Of a stretch of 64,000 nucleotides of DNA, positions 17,262 through 26,643 are shown in pieces; position 1 is the first letter of the stretch; the number at the start of each line of letters is the position of its first letter. Position numbers and translations under genes: made by a program. The notes beneath the pieces were generated by a model. The model worked only from the letters and a program-made list of their open reading frames with translations. It did no database searches and was not told where the DNA came from. The DNA comes from Bacteroidota bacterium (GTDB lineage Bacteria > Bacteroidota > Bacteroidia > Bacteroidales > FEN-979). The DNA lies in NCBI GenBank assembly GCA_026391735.1, contig JAPLDL010000002.1, positions 1-64,000 on the forward strand, read 5' to 3'.

Positions 17262-18440
17262 TTACATAAGCTTCTGATACACCATCCACCAGCGATCGGG
17301 GATGTCGTTGGCGCATGCCTGCTGGTAATCCTTGTAAGAGCAAGGCACCAGGTAATGCCTTTCATATTTGATCTTTTGCTCTGCCGGAAGAGGGATCTCC
17401 ATCCACCAGCGGTCGGTTTTTTTACTTTTAAAGAAAACGATCTCCTCCTTGTGGTCGGTAATGGTAACCCTGTATTTCAGGTAATCTTCTTCGTTTTTAA
17501 ACGGGAAATCATGGGCCCTGTTATAAAATCCGTCGATAAAATACCATATCATCTGCGAAACCAAATGGGCGGTCTGGCCCTGGCGGTCAAATTTTGGATT
17601 TACCTCATAGAATCCAATAGACGTGAGTTTGTCGGAGATCCCTGCATACCTTACGATCTGGCAGGCCTCCTCCCCGTAAAATCCATTCGGGCCGGCATTG
17701 CCATTTCCCGGAGCATCGGAATACCTTACCGCTGAAACATCAAAACTCAGCATATCGGCATTCCTCACAATGGGTTCAACCTCCTCAAGGCTTTCCCTTA
17801 CAATCCCTACCCGGTAAGTATCGAAGAACAGGTTCTTCATCAGCTTTAAAGCATCCTGGTCGATGAAATAACTCTGGTAGCCGATATTTGCATAGTTAAA
17901 GAGGTAATTCGGCTGGTGAAGGATAATGCTGCTGAGAAAAGACTGTGAATCCAGTTCGTTTTCAGTTTTACCCAGGTCGAACATGGGGTCAATCGCTACA
18001 ATATTTATGATCTGACCAAGGCTTTCATATGCTTTATAATTGGCAAAAGTAAGGTCTTGCCCACCACCGAGGATAATCGGGATCACGTTACAGTTGATCA
18101 GCTCGGCTACTGAACTGCTCAGGGCAAAGTAAGTGTCGCTGGGGGAGAATCCTTTCCTGATATTTCCCAGGTCTACAATTTTATTGGCATAGGGCCCCGG
18201 GAACAGCTTGTATAAATAATTCCTCACACTGTCGGGTCCAAGGTCGCAACCCTCATTACCAACTGCATTCCTGTCTTCTTTAACACCAATGATCGCAAGA
18301 TGTGCTTTGGAAAAGTCTGGGAAATTACCGGCTTCGGAATAAATCTCAATGATATTGCCCAGGTGAAGTTGTGACTGCCCCTCATTGGTCATTGGGAATT
18401 CAGTGAGATCAACCGGTGAAAAGAAAGTCGAAATGTCCAT
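17262..18440 (-). CDS. arginase/agmatinase/formimidoylglutamase superfamily protein
   Basis: IIGVKEDRNAVGNEGCDLGPDSVRNYLY, PIILGGGQDLTFANYKAYE, LSFDVSAVRYSDAPG. Confidence 0.85.
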   Translation of the reverse strand: MDISTFFSPVDLTEFPMTNEGQSQLHLGNIIEIYSEAGNFPDFSKAHLAIIGVKEDRNAVGNEGCDLGPDSVRNYLYKLFPGPYANKIVDLGNIRKGFSPSDTYFALSSSVAELINCNVIPIILGGGQDLTFANYKAYESLGQIINIVAIDPMFDLGKTENELDSQSFLSSIILHQPNYLFNYANIGYQSYFIDQDALKLMKNLFFDTYRVGIVRESLEEVEPIVRNADMLSFDVSAVRYSDAPGNGNAGPNGFYGEEACQIVRYAGISDKLTSIGFYEVNPKFDRQGQTAHLVSQMIWYFIDGFYNRAHDFPFKNEEDYLKYRVTITDHKEEIVFFKSKKTDRWWMEIPLPAEQKIKYERHYLVPCSYKDYQQACANDIPDRWWMVYQKLM

Positions 18441-18446
18441 GGTTCT

Positions 18447-20783
18447 TTATTTTTTCTTTTTGGATTTCGATTTTGTGGGCTCGCTGGCACTTAGTATCGC
18501 TTTTACATCTTCATAAGTGAGTTCAGCTGCAGTTTTTCCTTTAGGTATCTTGTAGTTTTCTTTTTTGAAGGTAATGTACGGCCCATACCTGCCGTTTAGC
18601 ACCCTGATATCCTTATCCTCGGGATACTCCCTGATCACTTTTTTAATCTCATCATGCCGTTTTTCATGAATTATCTCGATCGCTCTTGCAAGATTTACAC
18701 TGAGCGGGTCATCTGAAACCGGAAGCGAAAAGAAAGCCGATTTATGCTTGATATACGGGCCGAATTTACCAGCTGATACAATGACTTCTGTTCCTTCAAA
18801 ATCTCCAATGGACCTGGGAAGTTTGAAGAGGATCAGGGACTCTTCCAAGCTGATGGTATCAATACTCTGGCCTTTCTTTAATGCTGCAAAGCGGGGTTTT
18901 GCATCATTGTCCGCTTCACCAAGCTGAGCCATTGGACCAAACCGGCCGATCTTAACATAAACATTCAGTCCGGTTGCAGGATCCACACCAAGAAGTTTCT
19001 CACCTTTCACTTTTTTGGTATTCTCCATTGTCCCTTCAATCTTTTCATGAAAGGGAAAATAAAACTCTTTCAGCATATCCTTCCAGGCCAGATTGCCTTC
19101 GGCTATCTCATCAAATTCTTCCTCAACGGTTGCTGTAAAATTGTAATCCAGTATATCATTGAAATTCTGAACCAGGAAACCTGTAACCAAACTGCCGATA
19201 TCGGTAGGGGAAAGCTTTCCTTTTTCATAACCAACAGTCTCCGTTCTGACTTCTTCTTTGATTGTATTTTCTTTCAAACTAAGAAAATCATAGTTTCGCT
19301 GAACACCGGCTCTTTCCTCTTTCACGACATAATCCCTTTTCTGGATTGTAGAGATGATGGGGGCATAGGTAGATGGACGGCCTATTCCAAGTTCTTCCAG
19401 TTTTTTAACCAAAGTTGCTTCCGTATACCGGTAAGGCTGCTGGGTAAATTTTTGCTGGGCAATCATCTCGCTTAACGAAAGTTGTTCCCCGGTCTTCAAC
19501 GGGGGAAGTACGCCTTCCTGGTCCTCGGCAGAATCCTCATCCGTTGACTCCATATATACTTTAAGGAATCCGTCAAAGCGGATCACTTCGCCCCTGGCAA
19601 TAAACTTTTCGGTTTTTCCTGAAATCCCTATCGTTACATTTGTTTTCTCAAGCTCGGCATCAGCCATCTGGGAAGCAATAGTGCGTTTCCAGATCAGGTC
19701 ATACAACCTTTTGCCGGAACGATCAGCTTCAATATTCTTATTGCTCAGGAAAGTTGGGCGAATGGCTTCGTGAGCTTCCTGTGCTCCTTTGGTCTTAGTT
19801 GCATATTTCCTGATCTTCACATATCCCTCACCAAATGTCTCAGTCACTTCCTTCCGGGCCATGGTAAGAGCCATATCGGAAAGATTCACCGAGTCGGTCC
19901 TCATATAAGTTATCTTCCCCGATTCATACAGTTCCTGTGCCACACGCATGGTATTGGCTACAGAAAACCCCAGTTTGCGTGAAGCTTCCTGCTGAAGTGT
20001 CGAAGTAGTGAACGGTGGCGCCGGGGACTTCCTGGCCGGTTTTGTTTCCACATCTTCAACAGTGTAACTAACGTTTATGCACTGTTTCAGAAAATTAAAT
20101 GCTTCTTCTTTCGACTGGAATCTCTTGTTCAATTCGGCGCTTACAGTTTTCAGTCTCTTTCCTTCCTGAACAATAAATTCACCGGTTACTCGGTATGTCG
20201 AGACAGTCTGGAAATTCCTGATCTCGTCTTCCCTTTCTACAATAAGCCTTACTGCAACAGACTGCACCCTGCCGGCCGATAATGATGGTTTGATCTTTTT
20301 CCATAACAGAGGTGAAAGCTCAAAGCCAACCAGGCGGTCGAGTACCCTGCGGGCTTGCTGTGCATCAACGAGATGCATATCAAGTTCCCTTGGATTTTCG
20401 ATGGCTTCGAGTATAGCTGATTTTGTAATTTCGTGGAATGCAATCCGCCTTGTATTTTCTTTCTTTAACCCCAGGGTTTCCATAAGATGCCAGGCAATGG
20501 CTTCACCTTCGCGATCCTCGTCAGATGCCAGCCATATATATTCGCTGTCATGGGCAAGCTTTTTCAGTTCTCCGACAATTTTCTTTTTATCAGGGGAGAC
20601 AACGTATTTCGGTTCAAAACCATGCTCCACATCCACCCCCAGATCCTTTTTGGAAAGATCAGCCACATGGCCCATGCATGATCTGACAATAAAATCGTTC
20701 CCAAGGAATCCGCCGATGGTCTTTGCTTTCGCGGGAGACTCAACAATTACTAAGTTCTTCGTCATAAAAGTACTGGATTTCAA
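18447..20783 (-). CDS. topA: DNA topoisomerase I
   Basis: NLVIVESPAKAKTIGGFLG, WLASDEDREGEAIAWHL, SAGRVQSVAVRLI, ITYMRTDSVNLS; C-terminal topoisomerase repeats and lysine-rich tail. Confidence 0.96.
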   Translation of the reverse strand: MKSSTFMTKNLVIVESPAKAKTIGGFLGNDFIVRSCMGHVADLSKKDLGVDVEHGFEPKYVVSPDKKKIVGELKKLAHDSEYIWLASDEDREGEAIAWHLMETLGLKKENTRRIAFHEITKSAILEAIENPRELDMHLVDAQQARRVLDRLVGFELSPLLWKKIKPSLSAGRVQSVAVRLIVEREDEIRNFQTVSTYRVTGEFIVQEGKRLKTVSAELNKRFQSKEEAFNFLKQCINVSYTVEDVETKPARKSPAPPFTTSTLQQEASRKLGFSVANTMRVAQELYESGKITYMRTDSVNLSDMALTMARKEVTETFGEGYVKIRKYATKTKGAQEAHEAIRPTFLSNKNIEADRSGKRLYDLIWKRTIASQMADAELEKTNVTIGISGKTEKFIARGEVIRFDGFLKVYMESTDEDSAEDQEGVLPPLKTGEQLSLSEMIAQQKFTQQPYRYTEATLVKKLEELGIGRPSTYAPIISTIQKRDYVVKEERAGVQRNYDFLSLKENTIKEEVRTETVGYEKGKLSPTDIGSLVTGFLVQNFNDILDYNFTATVEEEFDEIAEGNLAWKDMLKEFYFPFHEKIEGTMENTKKVKGEKLLGVDPATGLNVYVKIGRFGPMAQLGEADNDAKPRFAALKKGQSIDTISLEESLILFKLPRSIGDFEGTEVIVSAGKFGPYIKHKSAFFSLPVSDDPLSVNLARAIEIIHEKRHDEIKKVIREYPEDKDIRVLNGRYGPYITFKKENYKIPKGKTAAELTYEDVKAILSASEPTKSKSKKKK

Positions 20784-20798
20784 TTCCCAATCCGGTTA

Positions 20799-20833
20799 CA
20801 AAAGTACGACAATTAACATAATACGTACCTTTG
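20799..20833. promoter_or_regulatory. divergent promoters for topA (-) and miaB (+)
   Basis: Minus-strand TACTTTTG (caaaagta at 20799-20806) and plus-strand TACCTTTG (20826-20833), both matching TAnnTTTG. Confidence 0.5.
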
Positions 20834-20877
20834 TGCCCCATTTAATCCTTAATCCGCCTAAGTGGGAAAGGTGATAT

Positions 20878-22212
20878 ATGACAGAAAATAAAATCAGGAA
20901 ATTCTATATCGAGACCTATGGCTGTCAGATGAATTTTTCTGACAGTGAGATCGTTGCATCAATTCTTACCGATGGGGGGTTCCAGGCCTCCGGTAACCTT
21001 CAGGAAGCTGATATTGTATTACTGAATACCTGTTCCATAAGGGAGCATGCCGAGGACAGGGTTCGAAAACGACTTCATTACTTCCGCTCGTTGAAGAAGA
21101 AAAACCCGGGACTTACCATTGGCTTGCTCGGGTGCATGGCTGAACGGACGAAATTCGCCCTGATGGAAGAAGAACAGCTGCTGGATGTGATTGCCGGACC
21201 TGATTCCTACCGTCACCTTCCAGGCTTACTGGAGCAGGCGGGTTCAGGACAAAGGGCTATTGACACAATTCTTTCAGCGGATGAGACATATGCTGATATC
21301 AATCCCGTGAGGCTTGATTCTAACGGGATCTCATCCTTTATCTCGATCATGCGCGGATGTGAGAATTTCTGCTCTTACTGTGTAGTGCCTTATGCACGCG
21401 GACAGGAACGCAGCCGTGATCCGGAAACCGTGATCCGGGAATCGAGAGATTTGTTCATACAGGGATACAGGGAAGTTACCCTGCTGGGCCAGAATGTGAA
21501 TTCTTACTTTTGGAAAGAAGGGAATGAAACAGTGAACTTTCCGGGTCTTCTTGAACGGATCGCGGTTCTCGATCCACAGCTGAGAGTGCGGTTTGCGACT
21601 TCTCATCCCAAAGATCTGAGCCTCGAAGTCATTGAAATAATTGAAAAGTATCCGAATATCTGCAAAGCCATCCATCTTCCTGTCCAAAGCGGAAGCGACA
21701 AGATCCTGGATAAAATGAACCGTAAGTATACCCGCGAGGAATACCTCGGGAAGATCAGGACTATTCGCAGTAAGATTCCAGGATGTGCAATATCCACCGA
21801 TATAATTACCGGTTTCTGTGATGAGACAGAAGAAGATCATAAACAAACCCTTGAGCTGATGAAGGAAGCAGCATTCGACTTTGCCTTTACCTTCAAGTAT
21901 TCCGAAAGGCCTCAAACCATTGCTGCTGAACAATATGAAGATAACGTACCTGCCCCGGTAAAGGAAAGAAGATTGAGGGAGATCATTGAACTGCAGCAGG
22001 AACTTTCATCAGCCAGCAACCACAGGGACCTTGGTGAAACATTTGAGGTACTTATTGAAGGTGAATCGAAGCGCAGTGACAAACAATATTTCGGCAGGAA
22101 CTCCCAGAACAAAGTGATGGTGTTTCCTAAAACATCCCTGAAACCCGGGGAATATGTAAAAGTGAAGGTAAAAAGGGTCACTTCTGCCACTCTGATAGGC
22201 GAGGCAATATAA
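20878..22212 (+). CDS. miaB: tRNA-2-methylthio-N6-dimethylallyladenosine synthase
   Basis: YIETYGCQMNFSDSEIVASIL, SFISIMRGCENFCSYCVVPYARGQERSR, HLPVQSGSDKILDKMNRKYTREEYL, C-terminal TRAM-like domain. Confidence 0.95.
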   Translation: MTENKIRKFYIETYGCQMNFSDSEIVASILTDGGFQASGNLQEADIVLLNTCSIREHAEDRVRKRLHYFRSLKKKNPGLTIGLLGCMAERTKFALMEEEQLLDVIAGPDSYRHLPGLLEQAGSGQRAIDTILSADETYADINPVRLDSNGISSFISIMRGCENFCSYCVVPYARGQERSRDPETVIRESRDLFIQGYREVTLLGQNVNSYFWKEGNETVNFPGLLERIAVLDPQLRVRFATSHPKDLSLEVIEIIEKYPNICKAIHLPVQSGSDKILDKMNRKYTREEYLGKIRTIRSKIPGCAISTDIITGFCDETEEDHKQTLELMKEAAFDFAFTFKYSERPQTIAAEQYEDNVPAPVKERRLREIIELQQELSSASNHRDLGETFEVLIEGESKRSDKQYFGRNSQNKVMVFPKTSLKPGEYVKVKVKRVTSATLIGEAI

Positions 22213-22223
22213 GACCTTATCTT

Positions 22224-22270
22224 GCTGAATATCTGATATTTGATATCTGACAATCTGACATCCGCAGTAA
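22224..22270. repeat. 7/8-nt-periodic intergenic repeat (ATCTGAY family)
   Basis: GCTGAAT ATCTGAT ATTTGAT ATCTGAC AATCTGAC ATCCGCA immediately downstream of miaB; a partial complement (gatattgtca) follows. Confidence 0.6.
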
Positions 22271-22331
22271 GATATTGTCATGAAAATTTTAGGATGTTTC
22301 ATGCATTTTGTTAGTTTTGCCTGAAATTCCT

Positions 22332-22339
22332 TAATTTTG
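22332..22339 (+). promoter_or_regulatory. -7 promoter element for the wza-like gene
   Basis: TAATTTTG with TTTTG about 21 nt upstream. Confidence 0.45.
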
Positions 22340-22360
22340 CACCTTCAATTTCAGCAATAT

Positions 22361-23161
22361 ATGAAGCATACGCTCAAACTGCTAACAAAAGTAGCTTTCC
22401 TGCTCCTGATTTTTTCCATCGTCCTTTCTTCCTGCGTCCCCCAGAAAAAAATCCTCTACCTCCAGAAGCAGCAAGAGAAAGATACCACCAGTCTGTATTC
22501 CCACAAACATCCGCCCGACTACAGGATACAACCCAGGGATAATGTGTATATCAGGCTGTTCACACTGGATGAAAAAAGCAATCTGTATTTCAACAAACAA
22601 TCGGGTTCAAGCAATTATAACGATTATGCCAATGATGCCAGCATCTACCTTAACTCTTATTCCGTAAGTCCTGACGGGTATATCGATTTCCCGGTCGTAG
22701 GCAAGATCATGATCAAAGACCTTACCGTTTCCCAGGTCAAGGACGTTCTTCAGAAACTTGTGGACGAATATCTTAGGGAAACCGTAGTGGTTGTGAAAAT
22801 GGTCAACTTTAAAATCACTATTGTTGGTGAGGTTAACCATCCTGGTGAGTTTACAATTTATGCCGATAAGATCAATTTTTTTGAGGCAATTTCCCTGGCT
22901 AATGACATCACTGAATTCGGGAACAGGAACAAAGTCCACCTGATACGTCAAACGCCTGGCGGCTCAAGAGCGTTCACGCTGGATATGACCTCTGACAATT
23001 TCCTGAAGTCAGACCAGTTCTACCTTCAGCCCAACGACATTATTTACATTCAACCCCTGGGTTACAAACGATGGGGACTGGGTTCGACTTTCCCATGGGC
23101 TATCGTGATTGCAGCTATTTCCACCGGCCTGCTTTTAATTACATATGCCAAATCATTATAA
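22361..23161 (+). CDS. polysaccharide export outer-membrane lipoprotein (Wza-like, SLBB domain)
   Basis: Lipobox SIVLSSC, YRIQPRDNVYIRLFT, GYIDFPVVGKIMIKDLTVSQVKDVL, ITIVGEVNHPGEF. Start chosen at ATG 22361. Confidence 0.92.
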   Translation: MKHTLKLLTKVAFLLLIFSIVLSSCVPQKKILYLQKQQEKDTTSLYSHKHPPDYRIQPRDNVYIRLFTLDEKSNLYFNKQSGSSNYNDYANDASIYLNSYSVSPDGYIDFPVVGKIMIKDLTVSQVKDVLQKLVDEYLRETVVVVKMVNFKITIVGEVNHPGEFTIYADKINFFEAISLANDITEFGNRNKVHLIRQTPGGSRAFTLDMTSDNFLKSDQFYLQPNDIIYIQPLGYKRWGLGSTFPWAIVIAAISTGLLLITYAKSL

Positions 23162-23179
23162 CAAACAAATTCATCTTTT

Positions 23180-25672
23180 GTGAACGATAATCTCCAGGAC
23201 TTCCAGCAGCAGCAGCAACAGTCGGTCGACTATAAGCTTCTGCTTTTTAAATTTTACCGTTACTGGTATTTCTTTGCAATCACGGTGTTCATTGCCCTGA
23301 TCATTGCCTTTATCTTCAACAAATACACCAGCCCGGTATATGAAGTTAAAACCTCTATCCTGATCAAGGATAAGTCGGAGAACAAACTCAATGCACAATC
23401 TATTATGGGGTTGGGCGGACTAAATAACATGCAAAACCTCCAGAACGAGATCGGAGTCCTGTCTTCTTATACCCTGACTTACCGAACGATTTCCAAAATC
23501 GGATTTGAAGTATCCTATTTCAGCGAAGAAAATTTTATCGGGAAAGAACTATACAGAGAAACACCGTTCGTTGTTGAAATGGATACAACTTATCCCCAGC
23601 CAGTCAATATGCGGTTTAATGTTTCAATCGGTTCGAAAGACAAATACCGACTGGAAGCCAAAGAAGAAGACATCAGATTTTACAACTTTTCAAAAAAGGA
23701 AAAGATTGCAGGTCGCAAAGAACGGGTTGCAATTGACGATAATTTTGAATTCGGAAGATGGGTGCAGGGTAATAATTTCCGCTTCAGGATCCTACTTACC
23801 CCTTTGTTTAATCCCCAGTCAGACCTAAGCCGGTCCTTCTACTTTCAATTGAATGATTATGAATCCCTTGTAAACCAATTTAAAGGATTCAGCCTTGAAC
23901 CTATCAACAAGGAGGCATCCATCGTGGAGATCAAGCTGAAAGGCGGTAATGTGAATAAACTGGTCGATTTCCTGAATGCACTTTCAAGGGAATACCTGGC
24001 CAAGGACCTTGAACGTAAAAACCTTGTTGCCGGCCGTACAATTAAATTCATCGATAACGAACTGCAGGATATCAGCGACACCCTTCACTCGACAGAGAAA
24101 GCTCTAGAGGTTTTCCGTACAAACAAGGAGATCATGAACCTGGATGATGTAAGCAAACAGGTTTTTGAGAAGATGATGGAACTTCAGGATGAAAAGGCGG
24201 TCTTGATGGTGCAGTCAAAATATCTTACCAACCTTTACCAGTACCTTGAAAAGAACCAGAAACTTGATGAGCTTGTGGTTCCTGCTTCCATGGGAGTTGA
24301 AAACCCCATGCTCAACGATCTTACCATGAAGCTTACCGACCTCTATACAAAACGTACAGAGATCTCACAGTACTCAAAAGGTAAAAACCCTACTCTGGTT
24401 TCTATCGATCAGCAGATCGCCACCATTAAGAACGCCCTGGTCGAAAATATTAAAAGCGCGATCAACACCAACAATATTGCATTAAAAGAAATCAACGACA
24501 GGGTAAGCCAGATGACTACAAGAATCAGTACCCTGCCCGAAACCCAGAGGGTTCTGTTCGGCATTGAACGCAGGTTCAAACTTACCGATGCGATCTATAC
24601 TTTCCTGATGCAAAAACGCTCTGAGGCCCAGATCACACAGGCATCAAACCTTTCCGACAATGAAGTGGTCGATTCGGCCATGGGAGGCTCCACCCCTGTC
24701 TTCCCAAAGAAAAGCCTCAACTACATCATCGCGCTGATCCTGGGTATTATCCTTCCCATCATTTACATTCTTGGCAAAGATTATTTCAATGACAAGATCA
24801 TGGAAAAGGAGGATATTGAAAGGATCACCAAACTGCCTATTGTAGGTCATATCATTCATTCCGACAAGAAAAGCGATATTGTCGTTATTGACTCCCCGAA
24901 ATCAACGATTGCAGAGTCTTTCCGCTCTTTGCGAACAAATATCAATTTCCTGCTGCAGGGCAAGGAAAGGATCACGGTCCTGGTCACGGCCGATATGGTA
25001 AGTGCCGGTAAGACCTTTACTTCCATAAACCTGGCTTCCATCTATGCCATGTACGGAAAGAAAACCCTTCTGATGGGTTTTGACCTTCGTAAACCCAAGA
25101 TATACCAGGACTTCGCTCTTACCAATTCCGAGGGGATCTCTTCCTACCTCATTAATAAAAGTAAAATTGAAGACATTATCCAGTTTTCGGGGATCGAGAA
25201 CCTGGATATCATCATGGCAGGCCCTGTCCCCCCGAACCCTGCGGAACTTATTGCTTCGGCTAAATGCACCGAGATGTTCACAAGACTTAAAGAGATGTAC
25301 GATTATATCATTATTGATACCCCTCCCGTGGGCCTGGTTACAGATGCTTTCCTGTTAATGAAATATGCCGATGCAAACCTCTTCCTTGTCAGGCAGAACT
25401 ATACACATAAAAAGATCTTTGGCAGTATTATCAAGGACATAGAAAAACGCAACATCCCCGGCCTGGCTATATTGGTTAACGACGTCAAACTCACAGCCAG
25501 TTCTTACGGGTATGGCTATGGATATGGCTACGGATACGGGTATGGATATGGTTACGGCTATGGTTACGGCTATGGTTATGGATATGGGTATGGCTATGGT
25601 TATTATTCCGATGACAAGGAATCGTCGAAAAAGAAAAAATCAACACTGCAGAAAATTTTCGGCAAAGCTTAA
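23180..25672 (+). CDS. Wzc-like polysaccharide co-polymerase/BY-kinase with (YG)n C-terminal tail; GTG start
   Basis: Wzz domain, two TMs, GTP-like Walker A' VLVTADMVSAGKTFTSINLASIYA, LLMGFDLRKPKIYQDF, YDYIIIDTPPVG; tail SSYGYG...GYGYYSDDKESSKKKK. Confidence 0.94.
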   Translation: MNDNLQDFQQQQQQSVDYKLLLFKFYRYWYFFAITVFIALIIAFIFNKYTSPVYEVKTSILIKDKSENKLNAQSIMGLGGLNNMQNLQNEIGVLSSYTLTYRTISKIGFEVSYFSEENFIGKELYRETPFVVEMDTTYPQPVNMRFNVSIGSKDKYRLEAKEEDIRFYNFSKKEKIAGRKERVAIDDNFEFGRWVQGNNFRFRILLTPLFNPQSDLSRSFYFQLNDYESLVNQFKGFSLEPINKEASIVEIKLKGGNVNKLVDFLNALSREYLAKDLERKNLVAGRTIKFIDNELQDISDTLHSTEKALEVFRTNKEIMNLDDVSKQVFEKMMELQDEKAVLMVQSKYLTNLYQYLEKNQKLDELVVPASMGVENPMLNDLTMKLTDLYTKRTEISQYSKGKNPTLVSIDQQIATIKNALVENIKSAINTNNIALKEINDRVSQMTTRISTLPETQRVLFGIERRFKLTDAIYTFLMQKRSEAQITQASNLSDNEVVDSAMGGSTPVFPKKSLNYIIALILGIILPIIYILGKDYFNDKIMEKEDIERITKLPIVGHIIHSDKKSDIVVIDSPKSTIAESFRSLRTNINFLLQGKERITVLVTADMVSAGKTFTSINLASIYAMYGKKTLLMGFDLRKPKIYQDFALTNSEGISSYLINKSKIEDIIQFSGIENLDIIMAGPVPPNPAELIASAKCTEMFTRLKEMYDYIIIDTPPVGLVTDAFLLMKYADANLFLVRQNYTHKKIFGSIIKDIEKRNIPGLAILVNDVKLTASSYGYGYGYGYGYGYGYGYGYGYGYGYGYGYGYGYYSDDKESSKKKKSTLQKIFGKA
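25505..25606 (+). repeat. 16 consecutive Tyr-Gly codon pairs (degenerate TAYGGN hexamers) in the wzc-like gene
   Basis: Read codon by codon: 16 x TAY-GGN then TAT TAT; all four Gly codons and both Tyr codons are used. Confidence 0.95.
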
Positions 25673-25687
25673 GTTTGTAGGGAAAGC

Positions 25688-26593
25688 ATGAAGGATTATA
25701 ATTTGACGCATCTCAGGGAACTTGAGTCTGAAGCCATTTACATTTTAAGGGAAGTTGCAGCCCATTTTGAAAGGCCTGCATTACTTTTCTCCGGGGGAAA
25801 GGATTCAATTGTGCTGGTGCACCTTTCAAGAAAAGCCTTTCATCCGGCTTCCATCCCCTTCCCACTTCTTCATATCGACACAGGCCACAACTTCGAAGAA
25901 GCAATCACGTTTCGCGATGAGCTTGTAACTAAGTTCAACGCAAGGCTGGTGGTTGGCTCAGTGCAGGAATCCATTGATTCAGGCAGGGTTGTGGAAGAAA
26001 AAGGCATTAATGCCAGCCGTAATGTGCTGCAAACCGTCACCCTGCTCGACACTATCGAGAAATACAAATTCGATGCAGCCATTGGCGGGGGCCGCAGGGA
26101 TGAGGAGAAAGCCCGGGCCAAGGAAAGATTCTTTTCACACAGGGATGAGTTTGGGCAGTGGGACCCTAAGAACCAGAGGCCCGAGCTCTGGAATATCTTC
26201 AACGGTAAAAAGAGAATGGGTGAGCATTTCAGAGTGTTCCCCATCAGCAACTGGACCGAAATGGATGTATGGCAATACATACTCCAGGAAAATATTGAGC
26301 TTCCGAGCCTGTATTTCACTCACGAAAGAGAGGTTTTCTTCCGTGACGGCATTTACCTGGCCAAAGCCCCCTTCATGGCCATGAAATCAAGTGAAAAGGC
26401 AGAGAAATTAAGGGTCCGCTGCCGCACGGTCGGCGATATCTCGTGTACAGGATTAGTGTTATCGACTGCGGATAACCTTGAGGATATCATCAAGGAAATT
26501 GCGGCTACAAGGGTGACCGAACGCGGCGGACGGTACGATGACAAGCGGTCTGAAGCAGCTATGGAAGACCGGAAAAAAGAAGGATATTTTTAA
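25688..26593 (+). CDS. cysD: sulfate adenylyltransferase subunit 2
   Basis: YNLTHLRELESEAIYILREVAAHFERPALLFSGGKDSIVLVHL, HIDTGHNFEE, GGGRRDEEKARAKERFFSHRD. Confidence 0.96.
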   Translation: MKDYNLTHLRELESEAIYILREVAAHFERPALLFSGGKDSIVLVHLSRKAFHPASIPFPLLHIDTGHNFEEAITFRDELVTKFNARLVVGSVQESIDSGRVVEEKGINASRNVLQTVTLLDTIEKYKFDAAIGGGRRDEEKARAKERFFSHRDEFGQWDPKNQRPELWNIFNGKKRMGEHFRVFPISNWTEMDVWQYILQENIELPSLYFTHEREVFFRDGIYLAKAPFMAMKSSEKAEKLRVRCRTVGDISCTGLVLSTADNLEDIIKEIAATRVTERGGRYDDKRSEAAMEDRKKEGYF

Positions 26594-26628
26594 TTTACGA
26601 GTTACAAATTACGATTTACGATTTTAAG
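26594..26628. repeat. 7-nt-periodic intergenic repeat (TTTACGA family)
   Basis: TTTACGA GTTACAA ATTACGA TTTACGA TTTTAAG starting at the first base after the cysD stop codon. Confidence 0.7.
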
Positions 26629-26643
26629 AATTATAAGAATAAG

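Noticed and set aside
21331-21933. 200-aa minus-strand ORF
   Set aside because: Antisense to the conserved miaB coding sequence.
25501-25610. Tandem hexamer region resembling a short repeat array
   Set aside because: In frame within the wzc-like gene and encodes (YG)n; not CRISPR or an intergenic satellite.
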